28,885 bases of DNA from contig JAKSYS010000740.1 in assembly GCA_022925895.1 (NCBI GenBank), positions 1 through 28,885 on the forward strand, written 5' to 3'. Positions 10,021 through 20,037 of this stretch are shown here, piece after piece. Below the pieces are notes generated by a model. The model ran no database searches. It was not told the origin of the DNA and saw only the letters and a list, made by a program, of their open reading frames with translations. Numbering within the stretch: position 1 is the first letter of the stretch; each line of letters starts with the position of its first letter. The position numbers and the translations under genes are program-made. This stretch comes from Fragilaria crotonensis. Its lineage: Eukaryota > Bacillariophyta > Fragilariophyceae > Fragilariales > Fragilariaceae.

Positions 10021-11960
10021 TAATGATTCCCAGGCACACGAAAGGGCAATTCTTGAAAAGCTCGATCCGAGACCGGTACGCACTTGACATAGTGATCCTG
10101 GATGCGTACCCAAAGTCGTCCTGATAACCAATAAGCTGGATGACGTTGATTCATCTGATGAAGAGGGAGAACCCAATCGCCAAGAGACTGACGAAGTTTT
10201 CCGTCGGGATGACTCCAAAGACCATTAGCTTTTTTCCATAGCCTCCAAGTATTCGCCGACGGACTTTCTTGATGAATAACGGTCCCGTGTGTGAAACTGC
10301 TGAGAAGGGAATGAGTGCCTGATAGCTTACTATTGTCCAGCGAGCGACCGTCAATACTAGTCAAATCCGAAACCGTCGTCGCTTTCAGATACAAGCGACA
10401 ATAGTTCAGCTTACATATCTCTGCGGGCGTAAACTTGCCGGAATCGTGAATTGCATCCATAATACAAAAGTCATGTAATCGTTGGAGCTTTGGAAGATAT
10501 GGATTATCAAGACGCAATTTTGCGTTGATACTTGCGAGAAAAGTTCGGAGAGATTTAAGCCATTTCGATTCCAATTGGGGCAAAGAAGTGTGAACATTTT
10601 CCAGAAAGGGGTATGATACTCCCACCTGGGATTGAAACCACGATACAGCGATTCGGAGGAGTTTCCCTGCTATCGAGTTTGTACGCCATTGACGAACGAA
10701 CATCACGACCTGGGCCACCCCTTGTTGTACAATCAACGAGCGAAAACTGGCACCGCCGAGAGCGAGCGGGCCATACAAAATCGCCTTTTTTGTATTGCGA
10801 TTGAAACCACACCTCGGGATTATGATGGACATGGCTTTTCGTTGTACTTGGTCGAGGCATCGTGGCGACAATGATGAGTTCGACAGAGGATAGCTCACCG
10901 CTGGCAAATAGCATGCGAAGTAAAACGTCCATGCTTCCAACCGAGATAATGGACACTCCCACAAAAAAGCTGTGATAGAATCACTTTTTTTCTTAAGTTG
11001 CCGGTATTGCTCTCGTTGCGTCCCCGCTGGGTCTTTATAGTGTCCCAAGGTCTTGTGAGCGGCGAATGCAGGGAGGACACTCAACTGCTGTACCCCATCG
11101 TCGTTATACTCCCGAACTGTGATTGTTGCCTCTTCCGCCGAATGCTTTGGAACAAGAACGGGGGCACCCTGCATTGAGAATTGCCACTGTAAGATATGAT
11201 TCGAACATTTCGATAACTCCAATGCTCCTCCACTAGCTGTCAAGAGATTCGTCCAACATTGGGCATTGGATTGCGTCTGAGACACGATTTGCTGGACCGT
11301 ACGAGAGGAGCCGTCACTCTCGAAGGCATTCGTTTGACCGTTACAATCATCCACAAAGCCGATCAACCCTAGGTTGACTCGGACGTCCCCTTGGGTATCC
11401 CAGTACGTTGCCAAATCCGCTTGGGTATCGTAGCAATCGAATAGCGTACTGGAGAGGAAACACCAAATCGCCGGAGAATTGGCACTTCCTTGACCAGTGC
11501 CATAAATAGGAAAGTCGCTTTCATGGTGATATCCAATAGGAGAAATACCGAGTTCTGTGCGCACATGAAATTCCGCTTGTTCAAGCGTAGATGCATTACT
11601 TTCGGTCACAGTGGCCGGAACCCCGAACTTCTGACTGACTGTCATTCCGAGATTCGGTATGATACGATCATAGCAAGCTGTTGCATCATAATTTGTGAGG
11701 ACAACCGGTTTCCGAGTCGCCCGAGATCTCAAGTTGGAGCTCTTCAATGAATACTGGTTCGGTTGCATTCCGGAACGGTCTGGAGCCAAATTGGCCATCG
11801 TTCAATAAACGGAAGTCTTCTGCTTGATGCATGGCCGCGCGCCATTTTATACCGAGAAACAAGTTGAAGTCCGCTTCATATATATGAATGACCCTGGTAC
11901 GATGCAAGCGCACATTGTCAGGGTCCTTGAATAATATAGTATTAACCACTTTTTCCATCG
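10011..11960 (-). pseudogene. Element B ORF2, reverse transcriptase and thumb
   Basis: Three frames. The RT starts at the end of the 14216 frame (TTTSPSGMHLGHYKAL), shifts near 11950 into KVVNTILFKDPDNVR and RVIHIYEADFN, and shifts near 11727 into frame 11798-10011. That frame holds motif A NYDATACYD (Asp 38), motif B GTGQGSANSPAIW and motif C GFVDD (Asp 150 and 151, near 11350), then SGGALELSK. The thumb/connection follows without a break: KWLKSLRTFLASI, LNYCRLYLKATTVSDL and WRLWKKANGLWSHPDG. The catalytic core is intact. This is the copying enzyme of the element; the lesions upstream of motif A would truncate it. Confidence 0.88.
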
Positions 11961-14216
11961 CTGGAATGAATAACCTCGCTCCAGTGAATAATTCATCAGG
12001 GTTAATCGCAAACGACGTAAAGCTTGCTGTTTGGAATTCAACTCATCTCGTCGGGCCTTGAATTCCGGTGTCAACTCGTCATCTGCAGCGTCGGATGAAT
12101 AATTATGTCTTGCAATGAGGGCTTTATAGTGTCCTAAATGCATACCCGATGGAGACGTTGTCGTAGATTCCGACCAAATCTTCAGTTTATCGCAGAAATC
12201 GTCGTCGCTTATTGTCGGACGCGTTTTATCCACGAAGGTGTGGTGGGCATATTGAAGATGCTGTAAGAGCAATTTTACATTCTCATCATAACCCGAGCTA
12301 TCGAATGTACCAAGCAAGATCTGTTGTTGAGTGACGCTCGTACCAGTGTAACCCAAAAGAGTAGACAAAGGCGGAATCGTGAAAGGTGTACCATGAGCCT
12401 GCCCAAAATGCTTTCTGTTCCTTTCCTGAAGGTGCCGAACAATCTCACTAGGGATATCGACTTGTGTCCACTGCGTGCAAGTTTTGGGATCATCGCCATC
12501 GTGTAATGGAATCTCTAACCGAACCACTCCTCCACGGTTAGTCTTTCCGCGGACATGCCGAAGCTTTTCGGTGACTGCCTTGATATCCTCAGCTTTCTTT
12601 AATCTCCGCAATCTCTGAGCTGTCACTTTATCCACTTTCAAGATGGATTTCTCTAACTCTTCTATCTTTTGTCGGCGTTCCATATTCCGAGTGACGTAGC
12701 TGTCCTTGACAATCCGACAAACCTCTTTATTCGCCCAACGAAGTAAACGCGAACAATGACTTGTATTCCGTGGAATTTCGTCAGTAGGCAAGTCTTCTCG
12801 GTACGCCTGAATTACACTGGAGCAATCAAATGTAGTTCGGAAGGCCGATAAACACTTTCGAAGGTAATGAACTCGTCGTCTCGCCCGAGCTAATTCCATG
12901 GACCACGCCGGTTCGCCAAACTGAGGGAGAGACTTTTCAGCGGCTAAACTGGCCGCTAACACGTCGCGGTCCAGTCGTTCCGCATATTGATGCCTGTTCC
13001 CTTCATGCGTTAACCGTTCGCATCGTTCGAAAGCATTATGTTTCAAAAGTAGCTCATACATTGCATCAATGTATACAGTGACTTGATGAGGATTGTTAGC
13101 CTTGAGCATGCGCCTCGTTGGAGTTGCCAAGTCTTGAGTCGGGCTTCCGAAGAGTATGTCAGTATGAAAGTCGATGAAGAATCCTCGATGATCAGAAGAC
13201 AATCGGGCGTTAAAGGCGTCATAGCCCATCGAAATCATTGCGTCTTTGAATCGCATACTGCCTAAAGCGTAGTCTAAACACTTGGAACCGCGAGCATACG
13301 TTGCTGGGACTTTGGATGAATGCCGACAAGTACTTAAGTTCACCAGGTTCAATTCTCCTGCCACGAAACTCAGACCATCGGGATCAGAACCGAACTCTTC
13401 ATTAAAATCGCCTACTAACAGGATATCGGATCCTGCGCGTTGATAGTACCTTAAAGAGGCCAACAGATCTCGACGAAAAGCAGACCTTGGATTCTGCACC
13501 GCGTCGTTGGATTGCAGCAACAGACTCCTATGTTGACCAGCCACGGTTAGATTTCCTTCTTGCGCCCCGCGTTTATCAACCGGTTGATATGCCGAGACAA
13601 TGACCAATTTGATCCCCGACTGACCGACAAACTCTTGATCACCCATCGGCCCCACCGGTCTTGTGTTTGGTGTATGATTCGCCCGGAGAAACTTCCAATC
13701 GTTAGAAGGAACGTCCCCGGGTTTATATGGCGTCATAAATGGAATAGGAGTTGTCCCTGCGATGAACTTGGTTCGGTTCCAGTATTGTTTAACGGTATCG
13801 TACAAAATGCTACGAATACTCATTTGCGTTACATCAAGATTATGCTCTTGACCGCAAAAAACATCCGCTTGAACTTCTTGAATAACAGCACACACATCGT
13901 TAAGTTGTCCTCCACGCCTATCGATTGAAAGTCCATTTACATTTTGAACATACACTCGAGTATGATTCGGTGCTTTGGGAGTTAAAAGATCTCCCCATGG
14001 ATTATTCTCACAAAGATTACTCCGAGTAAGGAAACAAGGTCGTCGCCCACGAGGGCCTGATACGTCCAACTCAGTCGGTGCTGTGGATCTGCTGAAAAGA
14101 TTTTTCCATTGTGCCTGTGCGCGCTCTAACGATGGATTGACATTTGAAGGAGGTGGGTCAACGATGTCGATTCCCAAACCTTCTCCCTGCATCTCGTGTT
14201 CCGCTGGAGGAATCAT
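11847..14216 (-). CDS. Element B ORF2 N-terminus: EEP endonuclease and linker
   Basis: Open frame of 789 aa starting at the ATG that overlaps the ancestral ORF1 stop. Residues 1-80 are a variable leader. The APE-like endonuclease spans about 86-350: NVNGL with Asn 92, GQEH with Glu 124, VSAYQ, VGDFNE with Asp 270 and Asn 272, LDY with Asp 315 and SDHRG with Asp 342 and His 343. A helical basic linker follows (about 365-600; AERLDRDVLAASLAAEK), then RT block TTTSPSGMHLGHYKAL at 685-700. The last 45 residues are out of frame. Residues about 168-190 (near 13718-13645) do not match A, yet another frame there gives GGTFLLTIG and QDRWGRW as in A. So the ORF hides two compensating indels that damage the endonuclease. 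Confidence 0.85.
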   Translation of the reverse strand: MIPPAEHEMQGEGLGIDIVDPPPSNVNPSLERAQAQWKNLFSRSTAPTELDVSGPRGRRPCFLTRSNLCENNPWGDLLTPKAPNHTRVYVQNVNGLSIDRRGGQLNDVCAVIQEVQADVFCGQEHNLDVTQMSIRSILYDTVKQYWNRTKFIAGTTPIPFMTPYKPGDVPSNDWKFLRANHTPNTRPVGPMGDQEFVGQSGIKLVIVSAYQPVDKRGAQEGNLTVAGQHRSLLLQSNDAVQNPRSAFRRDLLASLRYYQRAGSDILLVGDFNEEFGSDPDGLSFVAGELNLVNLSTCRHSSKVPATYARGSKCLDYALGSMRFKDAMISMGYDAFNARLSSDHRGFFIDFHTDILFGSPTQDLATPTRRMLKANNPHQVTVYIDAMYELLLKHNAFERCERLTHEGNRHQYAERLDRDVLAASLAAEKSLPQFGEPAWSMELARARRRVHYLRKCLSAFRTTFDCSSVIQAYREDLPTDEIPRNTSHCSRLLRWANKEVCRIVKDSYVTRNMERRQKIEELEKSILKVDKVTAQRLRRLKKAEDIKAVTEKLRHVRGKTNRGGVVRLEIPLHDGDDPKTCTQWTQVDIPSEIVRHLQERNRKHFGQAHGTPFTIPPLSTLLGYTGTSVTQQQILLGTFDSSGYDENVKLLLQHLQYAHHTFVDKTRPTISDDDFCDKLKIWSESTTTSPSGMHLGHYKALIARHNYSSDAADDELTPEFKARRDELNSKQQALRRLRLTLMNYSLERGYSFQRWKKWLILYYSRTLTMCACIVPGSFIYMKRTSTCFSV

Positions 14217-17200
14217 GAGTCACTCGCTCCAGCGTGATCCAATGAAGAATTGTATTGTGGATCAAGGGAGCCGTTTGTTGAGTGTTGTTATGTTGGTAAT
14301 CCGTTACGTCCGTATCCGACGATGGATTGTGCCTACTGACGTCCTGTTGGTCTGAGGTGCGATTGCTTTGATATTCAAACGTGGTATCGAGATTCGTGCA
14401 AACGTCCATATACTCTGCGTCTACCTGCTCTGGATAATCTTCTTGTAAGCGCGAATGATCAGACTCTTCCAAATGAAACTTCTTGTTCCCAACTAATTTC
14501 CGATGTGACCGTTGTTTCTTCTTCTCCGGAGAGCAATAGACGATGGATGAAGCTGATGAGTCAACTGAATTAGCATGTGACTGTGACGACCCAGAGTCGG
14601 AGCTCGCGCTACTGGTAGAATAATTGTCGACGCCCGCTCTTTGTGCATTGTCCGAAGACGTGGCTGGTTTTTTATGCACTCGAGTAGTGGTTGTAGCTTG
14701 TGTGCGATCGGATTCCATTTTTGTGGCCAAATCTTCCATAAATGCGGACAGCTTTTCGAAGTGCGCATGTAGATCAAGCATTGTTGTCGACATCTTATGT
14801 TGGTTCTCCATATTCGTGATCAATCTTTTGTTCATCGCTGCGAATTGCTCAGTATTTTGAATTTTCATTTCTTCCATGTCTGTGGAAATGTGTTTCTGTG
14901 CCTCGCTTGACTTCTCCATATGTTCTGTTACTATCTCCAGTTTATCGGTGACCGCGGCTAATTTCTTATCGAGATCATCAATCCGACTGAATTGTTGCTC
15001 AATCGACAATAAACGCTGCGATGATTTCTTCCCTGACACATCGAGTGCATCCAATTTCTGCTGCATCGATTGTTCCAATTCCGAGAATCTTGCATCCGCC
15101 GAATACTTAGACGCGTGAGTAAGTGAATGTGTTGACCCTGTACTTTTATCTTCGTCCGTCCCAATAGATGTACCTCCGAAACTATTGAGATCCTCCGAAG
15201 CGTGTCTCTTGTTTGCGAACGCTGTTTGGTTACGATCATGAACATTAAGCTGTGCCGCTTCGACTGGAGTTGGCCACTCCGAACTCTTATTCGATCGTGC
15301 GCGGGCGTGATTCGTGCCCCACGCTCTCTCTCTTCCTTCTGCGATTGGCGGTGACTTTGTGCCTAATTCCTGAGTGGGTTGATTCCATTCTGCTGCCGAT
15401 GAAAGTTTATCAAGAAACGATACATTAGCTTCGACTTCCGCTTGGATATGTATGACATCGGGTAGTCCAGGGAGATTATCTCTGTAGCGTGCCTCACGTT
15501 TATTTGGAGGATACAATCGCGATTTGTACATCCGCCACTCCTGTTGGACCTTCTGGAAATACTGACTTGGGACCAACAAATATGCTTTGTGATCCGGGGT
15601 TCCGTTTACCACGTCGCACAATGCCGAGGAAATATTGTCGGTAGCCTGAAGTTGTGAGGCCCATTCGCGAGTGGATCTTTCGGTCGTGGTGCCATCTTCG
15701 TTGTACTCAACTCTCGTCTGATCTAAATGATTAATGTTCGGTGACATAGTGATGGCTTTCAACGATCTTGCCCACCTCTCATGAACTTGAAAATGGCTGC
15801 GAATTTTTTCATCCGTCATAGTGCCCAATGCGTAACGTGGAATGAACAATGCACTCCCATGACCTGTCAAGACTAGAAGCAATGCCTGGCATAGAGGCAT
15901 GACATGTTTCTCCCCACAATGGATACGGAGGTGAGGAATCAATTGGTCCATGGGAGTCTTTTTGTAACGCACGACGTCAAAGTACGGGGTATTTTTTGGA
16001 AGCAAACTTCGTAAGAACTGAGTGTAGCGATGAACTTGTGTGGTGTTTGGCGCTTTCAGCAGAATGTACCCTGCGTTGACCATCTTTCCACTCGTGCTGC
16101 TTGAATTCGAAATTGAGACTTCCAGTTTTAAGGACTTGAAGGTCCTCGTTGTTTTGTTTGACCGCACCCACTGGCCTGGAGTGACACTAAAACCGATTCG
16201 AAGCCCGAAGATGATCTGAGACTGTGAATGAGCCATCGTGATAGTCGGCGTAATAAAATCGCGAAGTTCGACAGCTGTCATATTCTGCGCTGATTTAAAC
16301 ACCGACAAATCTTCACTCTCCCAACGATACAAATTACCAACTTCCGGAGGAACCATAGTTTGGACGATCTCGTGGATGGTTTCGTTCATTTTCTTTTTAT
16401 CCTTTTCGTACTCATGAGTATTCTCTGGTGGAGTCCATTTGACAGTTACTCGGTGCGTGCCATCGTTTGTTGGAATATTTGGATGAGGTGGAGGTTTCGA
16501 CATTATGGTCGTGGTGCCTTGAGATGCGATATCGGGGCCTTGATTGTCATTTATGACGAACATCTCTTCTTCTCTTTCTTCTTCATCTTCCTCGGTAACT
16601 GTAGTAACAGGTGGTAATCCTTGAGACCAAGATAATTTAGAGGATCGTTTCTTGTTCGGACGATTTGCAACCGTTAAGACTGATTTACTCAAACTACTAG
16701 GGGACGACATTTCTGAAGAAGCACGGGACCTGGGAGTGACGATGGGATGAGTACTAGCGGGAAGTTGTTCTTGAGCGGTGGAATTCGGAGGACTTTTCGA
16801 ACGTCTGCGTCGTTGGACTGGAATCCATGCCGACTGATCGTCCGTATCCATACGGTGCATGAAGGGCATTGTCTTCCATGAGTACGCCAACGTATCGGTT
16901 TCATTTAGAGTCATGGGATCAAAATGGAGAAGATAGACTCGAGAGACATCCATAGCCCATTTGTTCAACAATGGGGGAATATGCATTTCTTGATCAATAT
17001 AGAAGCGAAAGTTATACCAAATCGCTCGATGAACTTGGAGCGGATTTGTCTCCATCGCCTCCCATAGTTTATCGCAATCAAAACAGTCTTCGAATACGAA
17101 GAAACCGAGAAGAAGATAACGACACCACTGCTCTTCGTTCCTTTCTGGCGATAAGCATACGCGTTAGCCTCGCGGCGAGCTCGTTCCTCAGATGAGAACC

Positions 17201-17330
17201 AATCTGGTCCTTCGATCGTCGGATGAGGGAGCCAATTGTCACATTGGAAACCCTCCAACGGTTGCAACGGGTCCCAATCCTTGGGATAAGCGGATGGAAT
17301 CACAAGAGCCGTTCCATCGGTCATGGTCAT
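14158..17330 (-). pseudogene. Element B ORF1 protein
   Basis: The start is placed at ATG 17328-17330 (CACCATG context, MTMTDG) because D starts at the matching position in the same context. A frameshift near 17150 separates this N-terminus from the main frame 17055-14158 (965 aa from an internal Met). Order in the main frame: an IWYNFRFYI and IPPLLNKWA block; an acidic and Ser-rich spacer with basic QRRRRSKSPP (81-90); a globular domain (about 198-520) opened by NDGTHRVTVKW and including GYILLKAPNTTQ, CGEKHVMPLCQALLLVLTG and AYLLVPSQYF; a long coiled coil (about 655-785); and a Ser-rich tail with CSPEKKKQRSHRK. No zinc knuckle is seen. It is probably the RNA-binding ORF1p. The last residues (to 14158) are likely out of frame. 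Confidence 0.82.
14213..14216 (-). promoter_or_regulatory. ATGA stop-start overlap, ORF1/ORF2 of element B
   Basis: The ORF2 ATG (14214-14216) overlaps a TGA (14213-14215). The TGA is in the frame that reads QYNSSLDHAGASDS, which resembles the ORF1 end of D (RYNYPNAPGGGKAT). The present ORF1 frame misses it through an indel near 14255 and runs on to 14158. The ancestral junction was therefore ATGA, as in A and D. Confidence 0.6.
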
Positions 17331-17458
17331 GGTGCTTGGGGTACGCGACAACTTCCTATTTGGTGTACGCAATTACGGACTGCGGACAGACTGTACTTGC
17401 GAAACTCTAAACTAGAAAATTGTGTATAAACATGTAATGAAGAGTTTAGTATAACCAA

Positions 17459-17605
17459 CAATTCATTCTCTATTATATTGTTTGCATCCTTAAAAGGTCT
17501 TGTGTTTAATATTCTTTGAGGTCAACTTTTCTCAAGGTCTGTTGTTTCAGATTTAATATTGGACTCTTATTCGTGAAGATACAGTATGAAATGTGGAGTT
17601 GGTGC
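17459..17605 (+). repeat. Diverged direct repeat, copy 1
   Basis: Landmarks GTTTGCATCCT (17480), ATTCTTTGAGGTCAAC (17511) and GAAGATACAG (17575) all recur in order in copy 2. Offsets are 176 nt at the first landmark and 193 nt at the other two, so copy 2 carries an insertion of about 17 nt. I see no coding potential. Confidence 0.75.
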
Positions 17606-17631
17606 ATGTTCAAATCACGATTGAACACTAA

Positions 17632-17800
17632 AAATTCAATCTCAATTCTATTTTTGTTTGCATCCTCAGCAGGGTTGTTTCCTTCAGAGGTCTTGTGTTA
17701 AACATTCTTTGAGGTCAACTATCCTCAAGGTATGTTGTTACAGATTTAAAATTGGAAAGTTACAAGGGAAGATACAGAACAAAATGCACATTCGGTTCAT
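17632..17800 (+). repeat. Diverged direct repeat, copy 2
   Basis: Second copy with GTTTGCATCCT at 17656, ATTCTTTGAGGTCAAC at 17704 and GAAGATACAG at 17768. It differs from copy 1 by scattered substitutions and an insert near 17668-17685. It lies next to the possible host coding segment. Confidence 0.75.
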
Positions 17801-17875
17801 TTGCAAATGTCGAGCGCTGTCTGGAGCTGGATGCGGAGGTCGGTGGGCGAGCTGGGTGCAATAGAACCCTTGTTT

Positions 17876-18236
17876 CATGTAGAACTTGAGCGTTGCTTCT
17901 GATACATCCATCCCGAGTACTCCCGGAGGAGCTCGTTGCTGCCTTTCTCACCTTTGACTCCGAGGGGTACCGTCTTAGGATAGAACATGAAGATGATGAA
18001 GCCGCCAGGGTTTGCTCGGTTAGGGTCTTGCGAGAGGAATCCGTGAGAGAGTAACTTGTGGAAACCGCCGGCGGAAACGTCCCCTCCCAGTCCCTGGTTT
18101 CGGACTGGATTAGGTTAAACGCCTTTTGTGGCGTTTTACTCGATGCGAGGCTCTTCATGAACGTTGTCATCGCGGGCTCTACGTTCATCCGTCGAGTGCA
18201 AAGAGACGTGAAGAGGTCGCGTTGTGTCGGGCCCAT
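17876..18236 (-). pseudogene. Possible broken host gene fragment, unknown function
   Basis: I do not recognise this protein. On the minus strand an ATG at 18234-18236 (reading MGPTQRDLFTSLCTRR) opens a frame that looks protein-like for about 40 codons. A second frame then looks better, with NQGLGGDVSAGGFHKLL, GGFIIFMFYPKTVPLGVKG and NELLREYSG, ending at a stop at 17876-17878. A third frame offers MDVSEATLKFYMKQGF further on. These pieces could be one gene with indels, exons, or chance. It resembles none of the retroelement proteins nearby. Element C's tail ends 13 bases upstream of its ATG, so if it was a gene, the insertion hit its 5' side. Confidence 0.3.
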
Positions 18237-18249
18237 GGTTTTTGATATC

Positions 18250-18259
18250 AAAAAAAAAA
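18250..18259 (-). repeat. Oligo-T tail of element C (10 A on the plus strand)
   Basis: The coding strand ends GAGG(T)10 and is followed by GATATCAAAAACC of the flanking DNA. This is the same arrangement as in element A. Confidence 0.8.
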
Positions 18260-18355
18260 CCTCAAAATCTACTTTACGTGCTGCCGCGACATCCAACGCC
18301 GAAGTAATAGCATGAGACGGTGTGACTCTTGTGGTCCATGGCGGTATTACATGCC
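18260..18355 (-). other. 3' UTR of element C
   Basis: Noncoding stretch between the ORF2 stop (18356-18358) and the tail. The 12-mer at 18276-18287 is identical to 46-57 in A and sits at the same spacing from the tail. The rest has diverged. Confidence 0.6.
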
Positions 18356-19012
18356 TTATGGTACCGGGTGGAAATACGACCGTATCGATCGGACGCCCTG
18401 AATAGATTTTTCTTTGACTCGACGTATACTGTCCTTGAATAATTGGCCATGCATCGAAATCCAGTTCCGTGTAACCCAGTTCGGCGTCTGCAGATGAGTT
18501 CGAACGTCAGTATGTAACATGCGTTGGATGGACGGCTCCATGTGTTGCCGAGTATCGTATATTTCCCTCAGTTGGCTTGCGACGGCAGCTCGCTCTGCTG
18601 CTGTTTCTCTGTCATGTTGTGTCCGTGGACGTCACCATTCCGCTGCTTCCACACCACTTCCCATTGCGTCCAGATTGTTACGATAAGCCGTTGTTGCCAC
18701 TGAATCCCTGTGCGGCGAAATTTCGTGTGGTTGCGGTGATTTTGGTAGTAGTCTTCTTGCATGCGAGCCCATTCAACACTAAAACGACCATTAAATAGTT
18801 GTCTCCACCCGATGAGATTTTGCTGCCGAATAAGTTTGCCAACATTTGTGTGAAACAGTACTGGGTTGATTTCATCGGGTTGCTGGGGTCCAGCCACTGT
18901 GCAAAGGCCTTGTTTAGCACGTGTCGCAGGATGGGACTTGTGTGCATGGTGCTATGGAATGTGTTGAGACTTTGCAGGGGACAGTCGCCATGTCTCCCGG
19001 CTTGAATGTGGA
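18356..19012 (-). pseudogene. Element C ORF2, C-terminal domain
   Basis: Three frames (19040-18678, 18897-18568, 18541-18356) carry one domain in sequence. The first gives LRHVLNKAFAQWL. The second gives IRQQNLIGWRQLFNGRFSVEW, QEDYY, W-x-x-W and KQRNGDVHG. The third gives WVTRNWISMHGQLFKDSIRR and the C-terminal SIRSYFHPVP. Each part aligns in order with B's continuous frame, so the breaks are indels near 18890 and 18560. The domain is the same unnamed post-zinc-finger domain as in A and B. Confidence 0.75.
18371..18394 (-). other. PIP-box-like C-terminal motif, element C
   Basis: Codons give VRSIRSYF, four residues before the ORF2 stop, with I, Y and F in the PIP register. It is nearly the same as in A. 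Confidence 0.5.
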
Positions 19013-19944
19013 CATCGAATAATATGATCTCGATCTTCACAGTGGTGCTGACAAAGCGAGCAAGTGCGTTTGCCGGAGTCGAATTTATTCAACAACTCGT
19101 GTGTCGGAAGACAATCATGAATCAATTTAGAGAGATGTACTCGTCGGGTGTGATGAACTTTGATCGCTTTTCCATGGGCTTTCCAGTGGACCATGCGCAT
19201 GGTACTGTCGGACCAGTGATACTTCGTTTGGATTTTTGATACCAGAGCTGGGCTCGTCGAAATCAACCGTATTCGGTCCTCATACTTGCCCGTGATAGTG
19301 CCGGTGCTGTGGACCAAATGAATGCCTGTATTTGGAGTCATCAATGCTATTGGTCGTGCTAATCCATGCTTGGTTTGAAACGACGTTGCCATTTTGTCTG
19401 CGTCTACATTGAGCTGTGCCAGGAGCGATAGACGGTCGTATGGTTGTGAGTCGTCTTGGTGTCCTTTAACGTGTGTCAAAGACACGCCTGGGAGAAGTCG
19501 CAGTCCTTCCTGAATTTCAATTAACAAGTCCCATTCGGGTGTCAATTCGTCAAGGTGAACCCGTTTGCCTGCCTCTTGGTTGGTGTCATACGATGTTGGA
19601 TTTGGGGATAACTTGTCGAGAAGACTCTTGCTGTCTGTTCCGATGACCCCTTGCCACGGCTCATGCATTGCCGTGAATGTGGCGATCTGTATCAGAAATC
19701 TCAAAATGGATAGCACTCCGCTACATTCTGCCCGATAAGAGTCCATTCGGGATCCTCTGGATGGTCCCATTCCGCTTGCAACGCGTTCACCTTGGATTGT
19801 ACTGATGGTCCACCCGAATGCTCCGTGGGGTACCGTACTTCTCTGAGCCGTCACTCCCGGCAAAAAATCTCGGTTGTAATTCAAGGCATGCGGAATATGG
19901 ATCGATGAAGAGTTCGTGATGTTGCAATAGATCCGTCTCCCAAG
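19012..19944 (-). pseudogene. Element C ORF2, RNase H, AHGKA domain and zinc finger
   Basis: RNase H type 1 with GSDGSEKYG (first Asp, near 19850), YRAE (Glu, near 19735), GTDSKS (Asp) and HVKGHQD followed by LNVDAD. A 1-nt insertion in a C-run near 19832 shifts frame just after the first motif. VHWKAHGKAI, KLIHDCLPT and an intact CX2CX8HX3C finger (19012-19062) follow. After TWR the frame is lost. The domain begins at codons WETD, exactly where element D has inserted; the missing N-terminal codons are at 28723-28885. Confidence 0.85.
19930..19944. repeat. Left target-site duplication of element D (15 bp)
   Basis: GATCCGTCTCCCAAG, identical to 28723-28737. Both copies lie in element C sequence, one at each end of D. 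Confidence 0.95.
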
Positions 19945-20037
19945 ACACTTTTTTTCGTTCGTAGTTTTCACATCACCCTTCCGTCCGTCGCCCGTCTCTC
20001 CGTAGAACTGATACGAATCACCTCGTGTGAATCCACC
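19945..20037 (+). promoter_or_regulatory. 5' leader of element D
   Basis: A 93-bp untranslated leader that begins ACACTTTTTTTCG directly after the duplication and ends CACCATG, the same start context as ORF1 of B. A full-length LINE needs an internal promoter here; no specific motif is recognised. Confidence 0.5.

Larger units (their letters stand above)
8153..17405 (-). mobile_element. Non-LTR retrotransposon B (near full length)
   Basis: The same architecture as A on the same strand, about 9.25 kb. ORF1 starts at about 17330, ORF2 starts at 14216 and ends at 8250. The 3' end reads ACTAGG(T)5 on the coding strand (8153-8160), matching the AGG(T)n ends of A, C and D. The 5' limit is set near 17405, where composition turns AT-rich just upstream of the start codon; I see no convincing target-site duplication. 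ORF1 has at least two frameshifts and ORF2 at least five plus one compensated pair, so the copy is not intact. Confidence 0.88.
17406..18249. other. Spacer between elements B and C
   Basis: About 0.84 kb that none of the four elements explains. The first 380 bases are AT-rich and carry a diverged direct repeat (about 17459-17605 and 17632-17800). The rest has higher GC and contains a possible broken coding segment on the minus strand. This is the only candidate for non-retrotransposon DNA in the window. Confidence 0.6.
18250..19944 (-). mobile_element. Non-LTR retrotransposon C, 3' part (interrupted by D)
   Basis: The 3' portion of an element closely related to A: RNase H, AHGKA domain, zinc finger, C-terminal domain, 3' UTR and oligo-T tail (10 T on the coding strand). 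Its 5' continuation lies beyond element D at 28723-28885 and runs out of the window. It carries at least four frameshifts in 1.6 kb, a higher density than in D, as expected for the older host copy. Confidence 0.9.

Noticed and set aside
11727-11950. Introns or programmed frameshifting as explanation of the ORF breaks in B
   Set aside because: Break positions differ between elements, adjoining frames abut or overlap by a few codons leaving no room for introns, and no shared slippery site is seen.
8150-17443. TAGAAAA at both sides of B as a target-site duplication
   Set aside because: Only 7 bp, overlaps the A tract of the tail on one side, and is much shorter than the 15 bp of D; chance is likely.
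17459-17800. Long terminal repeats of an LTR element
   Set aside because: The two copies are tandem, diverged and have no coding sequence between them.
18058-18315. Plus-strand ORF of 85 codons across the C tail
   Set aside because: It reads through the oligo-A and into C's 3' UTR antisense; the opposite strand has better protein-like sequence.
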